A DNA stretch of 64,000 bases from Taxillus chinensis (lineage: Eukaryota > Streptophyta > Magnoliopsida > Santalales > Loranthaceae): NCBI GenBank assembly GCA_023512835.1, contig CM042092.1:48140400-48204399 (forward strand), read 5' to 3'. Below the pieces are notes generated by a model, which made no database searches, was not told the origin of the DNA, and saw nothing but the letters and a program-made list of their open reading frames with translations. Position numbers and translations under genes: made by a program. Shown here piece after piece: positions 55,694-64,000 of the stretch (its first letter is position 1; each line of letters starts with the position of its first letter).

Positions 55694-56599
55694 ATGAATC
55701 ATCTGGCAGAAACAATGACAAGATTAGTCAGGAACCCGGGAGAAAGGATCACAAATCAAGAACAAGGTCAAGAAGTATTGCAACCACCAAATCTCACACA
55801 AATGGAGGCACAAGTTCATGACCCTACTCCCGCACATCAAGGTATCCCACCAATTGTGGGGCATGAGGCAGAGGTACCAAAATTCCCAACACCTAAGGAA
55901 GATATTGAATCCCTTGCAATAGTGCGGCTTGAAGAGAGATTGAAAGCAGTTGAAAAGACTGAAGCTTATGACCCGATTAGCCCCAATGAGCTATGTTTGG
56001 TTCCTGGTATAGTCTTCCCGCCAAAATTTAAAATGCCCGAGTTTGAGAAGTTTAATGGTACCCAAAGTCCAAAGTTTCATTTGACCATGTATTGTACGAA
56101 GATGGCCGCTCATGTAGGGAACGACAAACTTTTGGTACACTGTTTCCAAGAGAGTCTAATTGGAGGATCCCTTCGATGGTACTTTCAACTTGATAAAAGT
56201 CGCATCACGACGTGGCAGACTCTTGCAACTGCTTTTCTTAACCAATACAAGTATGTTTCCGAGCTAGTCCGTGATAGGCTAGCATTACAAGAAATGGAAA
56301 AGAAGCCAAGTGAAAACTTTAAAGACTATGCAAGGCGCTGGAGGGGGGTAGCAATGGAGGTCCAACCACCGTTGATAGAAAGGGAGCTTACCACGTTATT
56401 CATTAATACCTTGAAAGGGACTTATTATGAAAAGCTAGTAGGGAATGTGACCATCAGTTTTGCTGACCTAGTAGCCTTGGGAGAAAGAATAGAAAGTGGT
56501 ATTAAGCAAGGGAAGATCTGTGGGGATGAGGCGAAAAATCCAAAAAGCTATCACATGTGGTCAAGAGGAAAATGCATGTTCAGGCGATCGAGAGGCTAG
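55694..56599 (+). CDS. Ogre/Tat copy C gag
   Basis: Open from the ATG at 55694 for about 300 codons (the frame itself opens earlier). It has MNHLAETMTRLVRNP at the start, then ESLAIVRLEERLKAVEK, VFPPKFKMPEFEKFNGT, CFQESLIGGSLRWYFQL, FKDYARRWRGVAMEVQPPL, TTLFINTLKGTYYEKL and DLVALGERIESGIKQGK, colinear with copy B gag through the point where B is broken. It ends at 56599 with an unrelated tail, so the C-terminal third is lost or shifted. It forms the RNA-packaging particle. Confidence 0.88.
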   Translation: MNHLAETMTRLVRNPGERITNQEQGQEVLQPPNLTQMEAQVHDPTPAHQGIPPIVGHEAEVPKFPTPKEDIESLAIVRLEERLKAVEKTEAYDPISPNELCLVPGIVFPPKFKMPEFEKFNGTQSPKFHLTMYCTKMAAHVGNDKLLVHCFQESLIGGSLRWYFQLDKSRITTWQTLATAFLNQYKYVSELVRDRLALQEMEKKPSENFKDYARRWRGVAMEVQPPLIERELTTLFINTLKGTYYEKLVGNVTISFADLVALGERIESGIKQGKICGDEAKNPKSYHMWSRGKCMFRRSRG

Positions 56600-56915
56600 C
56601 TATAACGTACCATAATTGGTGGCTCATGTTACGAATTAGAGAAAACCAGGAAGAAGAGAAATTGAGCCAATCCCAATGACGTATCTTGAGTTATACCCCA
56701 AATTACCGGGAGTAGGTTTGTTAGCTCCCATACTTCCGAAAGAGATAAGACTTCCATACCCAAGATGGTACGACCCAGGAGCTCAATGTGAGTATCATTC
56801 TAGAGGAATTGGTCATAATAACGAGAGATGTATGACTTTCAAGAGAGCGATTCAGGCTTTGAGAAGAACAAACCACTTGACCTTTTCAAATGATGGATCG
56901 CCAATGATTGAGTAA
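56600..56915 (+). pseudogene. Copy C gag C-terminal remnant
   Basis: The frame 56676-56915 reads MTYLELYPKLPGVGLLAPI, WYDPGAQCEYHSRGIGHNNERC with the Cys/His segment, TFKRAIQAL. It equals copy B gag at about 37880-37670. The Pro/Gln-rich stretch present in copy B between these parts is missing here. Ends with TGA near 56913. Confidence 0.8.
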
Positions 56916-59784
56916 TATCATGGAGACTCATAGTTTTTAATAATTTCCCTGTTTTTGGTGAAAACTTTGTTTTGTAAATCATGGAAACTTCTTATCCTAT
57001 GCTTTGAAAAGATGTTAGGCACCTCCTCTTGGATAATAAATGTTTTTAAAATATTTTTATCATTTCATAACATGTATATGCAGTAGTTGTCGATAACTTG
57101 TCCACTCTCATGGTACGTGTAAGGCCTAACAGGGGCATATAAAGCAAGGGAGATTAAACCGATAACCTAAGCCTGAGAAGGGTCCAAGCAGCTTATCGTT
57201 CTAAGAGCTCGGCGCAGGTGATCGACAAGTTCAATAAAAATACTTTTGGGGAACTCCATTCTCATAGGGAGGGATGCCAGTCGAGGAGCTCAATTGATTG
57301 TTAGGTAAAGTTCCTTCGCGTCAAAAAATAAATATAGCTCTTCTTTGTACTACTTGAGAAAACATTTGATCATTTAAAGTGAGGAGAGGCCATCTTTTGT
57401 GCTACCTCGTCATAATACCCTTGCCACCCCCTTTGAGCCTATAGTGAAATTTCCTTTCAAATTACCCGATCCATAGTTCACCCCACACTGGGGCAGTTCT
57501 TCAAAGCCATCCCTTAAGAGAGGTGGTTCAGTACATATGTTGGGGTAGTTAGTGCCTTATAGAGTCCCTCATCGGGACAACTCATGACAAACTGAGGCAA
57601 CCATTGTTGAGAAGGAACAAATAGGAAGAAAAAAAAAGAAAAAAACAAAACAAACAGAGAGGAAAATTCAATGGGGGCATTTTGGGGCATGGAAAAAAAA
57701 GCAGAACTCAATAACAAGGAAAAAGGAGAGGAAACAACAAAGAAAAGGAAATTGGGGCATTTTGGATATGAACCCATACTGGGGCAGTTCAGGAAGGAAT
57801 AAATCGACCATCGGAGAAATTGTCAAGAAAAATCAGTCTCGTGAGTCTCCTGATAGGGATAGAACCCTACACTGGGGCAATCTAGTCCCTCTCCATAAAA
57901 AAAACAAAAAAACAAAAATCAAAAAGAGTGGCAAAAGAATCAGCTTCTAAAGAGGTCAGTCTGAGCTATGGATCATATCCAATCTAGAATAGGTTTGAGC
58001 CTATTATATCCCTTCTTGATAAGCCCTTAAACCTCAAGCCTTCATTACGTCCTAAAAAAAGTCCTCTCGATTGAATGATCAAGGTTATTTTTCAAGTACT
58101 CAAATGAGAGTAAACACTTTCGATGCAAAAGGCGGACTTGGTGAAAACCTGAAAGGGCATCAAGGGTAAAATACAAAGCCATCTACAAGGCAAAAGGGAC
58201 AACGGAATCCACATAAGGCAGGCATAGTGAAAACCCGACATGGCACGCGAGTAAGATTCAAAGCCAAGAAAGCGGCAAGTGGTCAAATGCACTAGATAAA
58301 GTCGAACCCTAAACAACAACCTTTGACGGTGGAACCCGAAGCCATGAAAGCAAGAAGAGTCTAGATCAATGCAAAGCTCCAAACAAAGAACTTTTGGAGA
58401 TAGATTCCTTTCACCACAAGATCAAGGCAAAGCTTCGAGTAGTAAACTCTTAAGGTAAAGCCCAAAACCATTGCGTCTTAACACGTCCGATCCAAGGATA
58501 AGATCCTGAAACCTCGAGACCCTTCAACTTCAATCTCAAAAACCTCAAAACCATGAAGTACCAACCTTTCGAAATCATGAGGATAAAAACCCTAAAGCCC
58601 CAAGGCTATTATCCAATCTCAACCTCGAGGACCTTCAAAATCATTGAGCTCCAATACTCCTACCTCGGCATGACTCTCGAAACCAGCAAATACCAAGATC
58701 TCCAACCCATAAATAGGAAAACTCTCAAAGCCATTGAGTACCAACCTTTCCAATCTCCGAGGATAAAACCCCGAGCTCCAAGACCATCCAATCTAGTCCT
58801 GGAAACCTTCAAAACCACAGAGTACCAATACCTCTAGCCGCAAAACCATTGAGCGAGTACCCACAAAATCTATGAATCAAACCCTCAAGTCATCAAGAAT
58901 CATTGCCCAATCCAAGCTAGTCAAGTTCAGTCAACTTCGTGGATTATGCCCTTAGAAGCTCATACCACTGCCATGAGAGGACGACGAGTTATGAATGCAT
59001 TGCATAACCATGTTTTTGGAAATTATGTTAAAAAAAATCATCTTTGAAAACTTGTTTTGAAAAAAAAAAGGAAAAAAAAAAGAAAAGAGAAAAAAGAGAA
59101 CATCTTTTGTACATAAAATGTTTATCCCCAAGGAGATCTCTCACTGATATTACTTAGTAGAGGTGCATTGTCATCCAGGAAGACAAGTGCTCAAGCGAAG
59201 CTCTTCAACTCAGGGAAGCTAAGTCTAGCAAACTCCCAAACCAAAGAACAAAGAGTTCCCAAAGATGATTGACATCATTCAACAACCCCTCAACAAGATC
59301 GGGATATTTTCCCCAACGAATGCGGTCGACCACCAACAAGATTAGGTCTCCATTGAGTTAAGCTCCCCCACAAAAAAACAAAAACAAAAACAAAAACAAA
59401 AAACAAAAAAACAAAAAAACAAAAAAAAAAACTTCATCGTGTCATCAAACATCCTACATCCATACATGTATCATGTGCATTTCTCTTGTATAGGTTTCGT
59501 GAGTAACTCTCCGGAGTTCCATATATTTCAAGCACTTGCATAGCCCCCTGCGAGCCTTTAATTAAGTTTTCCCAAGCTTCTCTCCAAAGTCTCATAAGCC
59601 CAAATCACTTTTCAAGAAGTCAAGCCCTAAAACTCATTTTTTATGATATTGGATTATCTCCTCTATCATTCCTCCCCGAATCTTGGTGTGTTCCTTTATC
59701 ACTTGCATTTATGATATTGGATTGTTTCCTCTATCATTCCTCCGTGATACTGGTGTGTTCCTCTTTATCACTTGCATACATGAT
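56916..59784 (+). other. Copy C 3' noncoding region joined directly to gag (pol deleted)
   Basis: No protease, RT or integrase is present. From about 57060 the sequence is the family's 3' noncoding tail: 58132-58165 equals the sequence just after copy B integrase, and 58550-58985 equals 7900-7500 of copy A inversely. It contains several CACTGGGGCAGTTC-like phrases (57485, 57775, 57870) and A-rich runs (57630-57660, 59060-59090, 59370-59430). Two direct copies of TTATGATATTGGATT...CCTCTATCATTCCTCC lie at 59640-59700 and 59706-59760. It ends where the second Sirevirus is inserted. Confidence 0.65.
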
Positions 59785-61142
59785 TGTTGGTCCCGGGAGA
59801 GCCTAAAGGGGGGGGGGGGGGGAATAGGTTCTTTGAAAATCCTTTCTCTCTCTTAATGGCTTAGACACTCACTCGGTTAAACGGATAAAATCAGTGCGAA
59901 AAGATTATCCAGGTAAGGGAAGTATGTTGCTTTATTATCCGAAGATAATTACATCAAGGCAAAACAGCGTTTAGGTGGATACAACACAACACTTTTATGG
60001 TTACACACACTTAGTCAGAAATCTCTTTATGAGCTATTTCACACGATACACGCTTGTAAGTATATCGGGATAAGTAAGCGCGCGTATATCTCTTTATTTT
60101 ACATTACTTCAGGTATATATAGACATCCTAGGAATCTATCTTGGAACTGCATTTTCCGTGCAGTGTGAAGCATTGAAGTTCTTCATCAGAAAATGCTAAA
60201 GCTTTAACTGCTGCGGATGTCGAGCTCGAAATATTGGAAGCATAAGTTGTAGTGAATTCTTGCTTGATTCCAATTGCATTTGAGACCGCGTCCACATCTC
60301 CGCGTGATCCATGTGTAAGAATTTAGGTTTTCAACGGGTTTGTTTTACATCGGGACGAGCGAGCTGATTGTAATTAATACGGCTTGGAAATGATGAAGCA
60401 GCGTCTTCTTAGTCCGTCATAAGGTTCCTTACTCCGTATCAGTGAAGCTCGGATCCTTACTCCGTGTCAGTGGTTGCTTACTCCGTGTGAATGAAGTCCT
60501 GGAATCCTTGTTCCGTGTCAGTGCTTTCTTACTCTGCATGAGTAGTGGTTCGGAGAGCTTTCTCCGCATCAGCTCTTCTTTACTCCGTATGAGTTGTGGT
60601 CCGGAGAGCTTACTCCGCATCAGCGCTTTCTTACTCCGCATGAGTAATGGTTCAGATTCCTTATTCCGCATTTGATGTCCTTACTCCGCATCAATTGTCC
60701 TTACTCCGCTCGAATGACAGACTCGGATTCCTTCGTCCGTGTCTTCTTTTTCTTAGTCCGGTTGGAGTGACAACTTCGATTCTTTCTCTCTCATAAGTCT
60801 CTTTTACTCCATGCAAGATGTAGACTCAGGAACTTACTCCGTATTAATTGACATAATCTTGTTGAGTGTTAGACGCGGGTTCCTCGTTGATTTGTCAAGT
60901 GTTTAATCAGCACGAAGGGTCCTTACTCCGGATGAAGACTTGGTTATATACCAAGTGAATGACGACACTCATGATGATCCAGATCAGGATTATGTATCCT
61001 GTCCTTAGCTTTGTCCTCACATGAGTAGGTCCGGATTTAGAGTTAACTCATCTGCACAGACTTAATGGTAAACATGAAACATCTCGAGTCAAATTACATA
61101 GGGTTTGTTCCGCATTATCCAAATTCTCAGTTTGATCCAACA
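59785..61142 (-). repeat. Second Sirevirus 3' LTR
   Basis: 1358 bp, the same subfamily as the solo LTR at 5430-6850 (shared TGTTGGTCCC, G-run, GGTTATWTACCAAGTG, TTTGATCCAACA). It has dispersed CTTACTCCG motifs but no 20 bp tandem array. Confidence 0.87.
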
Positions 61143-61158
61143 ATCTCCCCCAATATGG
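61143..61158 (-). other. Second Sirevirus polypurine tract
   Basis: Minus-strand CCATATTGGGGGAGATTG abutting the LTR start TGTTGGATC, as in the first Sirevirus. Confidence 0.78.
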
Positions 61159-61282
61159 ATATGCCAAACCCTTTGTAATCTGATCCGATAAGGCAGCAAG
61201 AAATAACACAGAGGTAAGGATTAAAGAGAACAGTTCCACTTAGTTACAGCAGGAATACATTAAGCCTCAGTACAGATATGCA

Positions 61283-62393
61283 TTATGGTACATACGGCTT
61301 ACTATATTTGAAGATCATCCTTGCTGCATGCTCTCGTAGTGCCATTGTCTGCTTCTTAGAGAACTGGATGATATTTTTCCAGTCATCATCGAAAGAGATA
61401 ACAGATTTCAAAAAGTAGCAGACAAAGGCTCCACAACTGTTTCCATCGGGTTGCTGGGGCACATTCTTCTTGTTCCGGATCGTCCCCATGAGTACTTCAT
61501 CCTGACCAAGAGGCGGTAGTTTCAAGTCTTCGTAAAGAGAACTCTATCTGATTGCATTCGACAAGGTTCGAACGAGACTCCTCATCTGATTCTTTCTAAT
61601 CGGGCGGTCAACCACCTGATGAGAATCCAGAAGCAAGATTTTCTTCTCTTTGATCAGGAATACAGTCAGCATGAAATGTGGGGGGTCGACCCGAAAGGGG
61701 ATGAAAACTATGGACAGAGAGGTCCATGGTCGGCTGTTCTTTGCTGTACCATTGATGTAGGATAGAATAACGTCCACAGCAGGAAACTGGTTTTAAACCC
61801 AGCAAGGAAGAATATCAAAATCAAGGCCTTCCTCAAGTAAAGAGGGAAATAGCCTCAACTCCATTTTGACTGCCAAAGCATAGTTGTCGATGTCGTCAGT
61901 GGAAAATTGTCCCTCCTCAGATAGTATGGTCCGGATATCTTGAGGTTCGAAGGGGGACAAGGCAGACACACATCGGCGCTCGGCAGTGGAGGAGGCATTG
62001 GCCTTGGCAGCAGCAAGAATGCTCCCATCAGCATCATCCGGATGCAATTCCGGGTATGATGGGAGGAAGGTGATGGCACCAGATGGATCAGCAGGAGTGG
62101 GAGAGCTGGTCCGGCCAGGTGGAGAAACGGTTGCGTTTAGGCACGGGAAGGCCCAGGAGGAAGAGCGGTGCAGACCGTTTGTGAGAAACAACGCCAGCAG
62201 TGGAAGGAGGAGAAGGATCAGATGATTTCTCCCCCGGTTTGGTAGATCGACGAGAGTGGGAGGGACTGGCCACGACTTGCGTTAAGTCCGCAATAGAGGT
62301 AGACAAGTCAGAGAAAGACGTGGCAAGCCACTCAAGCTTTTGATCCATGGAGAGAGAGGTAGAGGAGAAGACAGAAAGAAGCTCGGCACCCAT
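61283..62393 (-). pseudogene. Accessory protein: middle region and Ulp1/C48 protease-like domain
   Basis: 62393-62088 and 62191-61793 give the middle (STSIADLTQVVASPSHSRR, FLPSYPELHPDDADGSI, DIRTILSEEGQFSTDD), matching the first Sirevirus. 61777-61544 has WTSLSIVFIPFRVDPPHFML (His) and KKILLLDSHQVV (Asp). 61525-61283 has VPQQPDGNSCGAFVCYF (Gln and Cys in frame) and ends KYSKPYVP. This is the best-preserved C48 motif set in the window. Breaks near 61535 and 61790 separate the pieces. Confidence 0.8.
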
Positions 62394-62893
62394 GGCCCGG
62401 ACATGATCGGAAAGAGCCTGGGTCTGAAGACGACTGTCCTCAGCAAGGCGATTGAGTTGGGCGGAGAAAGCAGCCTAAGAGAAAATCGTGGCAAAAGAGG
62501 CTTGCCCCAGGCCAAAGGCGGGAGCTTTTGAGGACTCGCCCGCATGAAGAGGGGCAAGTGTGGGCAGGGCAGAGTCGGCAGTAGCAGGAGAGGTCGGTGG
62601 TTGTACAGCAGCAGCAGCAGGAGGGCGGCAGATGCACTTTGACTGGAGAGGTTAATGGTAGGGATATCCGTAGGATAAGAGGGACCAGCCTCAGCAGAGA
62701 CAAGTGTCCATGCGTCATGGGCAGGCCCAGAAGAGGCAGCAGCAGGAGATGCAGCCTTTAGGAGCAACGGCGTTACAAAGCCGTGGTAGCAGTTCCAAGT
62801 AATCATTTCCTCTGGGGTCTGGGTGTGTTCAGCATAAAACACCCGGAGGGTAGGTTCTGGGATGTCAGCAGTAATGGCAAGGCTTAAGCGCAG
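62282..62893 (-). pseudogene. Accessory protein: linker between N-terminal domain and middle region
   Basis: The 62842-62282 frame begins FYAEHTQTPEEMITWNCYHG and becomes Ser/Pro/Leu-rich. Its equivalent in the first Sirevirus is 17500-17050. Low complexity; no domain seen. A stop at 62894-62896 separates it from the upstream frame. Confidence 0.55.
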
Positions 62894-64000
62894 CTAGCAG
62901 TCATTCAGTATGTCGGTGGAGAGATGGTCGAGATAGTCCTGGATAGCTGGAGAGTGAGCGGGAGAGGCTTCCGCAGGAGAAGATGGAAGATCCGGAAGAA
63001 CAGCAGCAACAGCCGTTGTGACCGGAGAGATGGGTGCGGGAGCCTCAGCAGCAGCATCAGGAGCAGCAGCAGCAGCATCAGCAGGAAGAGAGGTAGGGAC
63101 ATCAGCAAGAGAGACGGAGGTGGAAACCTCATGGAAGGGCGGCTGAGAGGGCCCTGTCAGCAAGAACGGGTCAGCCCGAACGCTGTGCAGCGAACTACGG
63201 GAGCGTGCCGGAGCGGCAACAGACCGGATGCAGGAGTGAACTGACCGGAGAGCAGAACTAGCTTCGTGGCCCGAGCTGGCAACAGGCTCACCAACAGAAC
63301 TCGCTTGTTGTTCGAAAGCAACAGCAAGGGCATGGGAGATTGGAGGGCGGCGAACGGTGAGGGTCCCGTCGGCAGTAAGATGGCGGAAGTAGTAGGACGC
63401 CGGGAAGGGAATCACCAGTTCACCCTGGAAGTGCACGGGGTGAAGATGCCGGAAGATTTGGGACAGAATCCGTCCAAAAGATGAGTTCCGTTTCCCATTC
63501 CGCAACACCCGGAAGAGAAAGTTTCCCCAGTCAAGTGGCAGTGGCTCAAAAACCGCATACATCGCCAGCAGGAGATCGTACGAAACCGAGTCGAGAGCCG
63601 TGGAGCGAGCCAGAAGACACCGGCTGAGTATGGTGGCCATACAGCAGTGAGGACCATGGAAAGACTTCATTTTGTACTCCTTCACCTTATTAGGACACCC
63701 CATGGAAGCAGCCATGGTAGCAGCGTTTGGTCGAATGTCATCGCCAGCGGGAAGATTGGAAACATCCCGGATCACCTGAGGCGTGATCCCGATAGTTTCC
63801 CCTCGAACCACGAAAGGATAAACTCCTCGGTGGAGGTGGAGTGGTGATGGAAGGCCAGGACGTCCGAGACCAGAAGATCGGCCGGGCCAGAGACAAGCGT
63901 GAAAAGGTTCTTTGTGCTCGAGTAGCTGGCGAACCTCGTGGAGCCATGCTTGGAGGATCGGAGATTCGGGACCAATCGACAAGATGGCCAGGAACAACAC
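62894..64000 (-). CDS. Accessory protein: plant-transposon-protein-like N-terminal domain (partial)
   Basis: An open frame of 368 codons running off the window edge. It has MAASMGC, KVKEYKMKSFHG, CMATILSRCL, YDLLLAMYAVFEPLPLDWG, FLFRVLRNG and YFRHLTADGTLTVRRP, the same series as 17785-18585. It is followed by an Ala/Pro/Ser-rich tail ending IQDYLDHLSTDIL. The family is found in plant transposons; its biochemical role is unknown to me. It continues toward the Ulp1-like domain after one stop. Confidence 0.75.
   Translation of the reverse strand: MLFLAILSIGPESPILQAWLHEVRQLLEHKEPFHACLWPGRSSGLGRPGLPSPLHLHRGVYPFVVRGETIGITPQVIRDVSNLPAGDDIRPNAATMAASMGCPNKVKEYKMKSFHGPHCCMATILSRCLLARSTALDSVSYDLLLAMYAVFEPLPLDWGNFLFRVLRNGKRNSSFGRILSQIFRHLHPVHFQGELVIPFPASYYFRHLTADGTLTVRRPPISHALAVAFEQQASSVGEPVASSGHEASSALRSVHSCIRSVAAPARSRSSLHSVRADPFLLTGPSQPPFHEVSTSVSLADVPTSLPADAAAAAPDAAAEAPAPISPVTTAVAAVLPDLPSSPAEASPAHSPAIQDYLDHLSTDILNDC

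Larger units (their letters stand above)
59785..64000 (-). mobile_element. Second Sirevirus-type element, 3' portion, running out of the window
   Basis: 3' LTR 59785-61142 (TGTTGGTCCC...CCAACA), purine tract, then an accessory gene homologous to that of 14406-27342. The left flank is ATGAT (59780-59784). Gag-pol and the 5' LTR lie beyond 64000. Inserted in the 3' noncoding region of Ogre copy C. Confidence 0.85.

Noticed and set aside
58553..58837. 95-codon frame with repeated KTLKAIEYQPFQ-like phrases
   Set aside because: It is the inverse of noncoding tail sequence seen at 7500-7900; the open frame follows from the internal repeat and stops at different places in the two copies.

Overview
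The window is plant nuclear DNA, most likely from a large-genome eudicot. It is intergenic heterochromatin built almost entirely of nested LTR retrotransposons. I see no rRNA, tRNA or ordinary host gene. The plant assignment rests on lineage hallmarks: Tat/Ogre-type Ty3 elements (arginine-tRNA-like primer site, an extra ORF before gag, two RNase H domains, a probable intron before RT), a Sirevirus-type Ty1 element, an Athila-like Ty3 element, a Tekay-like LTR, a TRIM and a CACTA-type DNA transposon.

Layout. 1-1377 is a Tekay-like LTR with a complete TRIM (530-942, TSD GTATA). 1378-7907 is the 3' LTR and 3' noncoding region of Ogre copy A (minus strand), carrying a Sirevirus solo LTR (5430-6850, TSD CTGAG). 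At 7908 begins the LTR of an Athila-like element; it is split by Ogre copy B (8722-44462, minus strand, both LTRs) and resumes at 44509. Copy B contains a head-to-tail triplication of a 2.77 kb RT-RNase H-integrase segment (13561-34812), and the downstream unit of that array is split by a 12.9 kb Sirevirus (14406-27342, TSD GAAAC). From 44733 the Athila-like element continues with an accessory ORF and part of its integrase, and is then cut by a CACTA-type element (49259-50398). 50494-59784 is Ogre copy C (plus strand), with 5' LTR, gag and 3' noncoding region but no pol. A second Sirevirus (59785 onward, minus strand) interrupts copy C and runs out of the window.

The most interesting content is an accessory gene found three times in two unrelated superfamilies. 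Both Sireviruses (Ty1) and the Athila-like element (Ty3) carry, downstream of pol in the place where some plant retroelements have an envelope-like ORF, a gene combining a plant-transposon-protein-like N-terminal region, a low-complexity or coiled-coil middle, and a C-terminal Ulp1/C48 SUMO-protease-like domain with recognisable His, Asp, Gln and Cys. At least one copy has its own TATA box.

A second theme is data quality. Differences between near-identical copies cluster strikingly at CAG/CTG triplets, often as indels (CTG to CG or CTCG). Many apparent frameshifts may therefore be consensus errors at CHG-methylated sites rather than real decay. True C-to-T nonsense changes (CAG to TAG) also appear in copy B.
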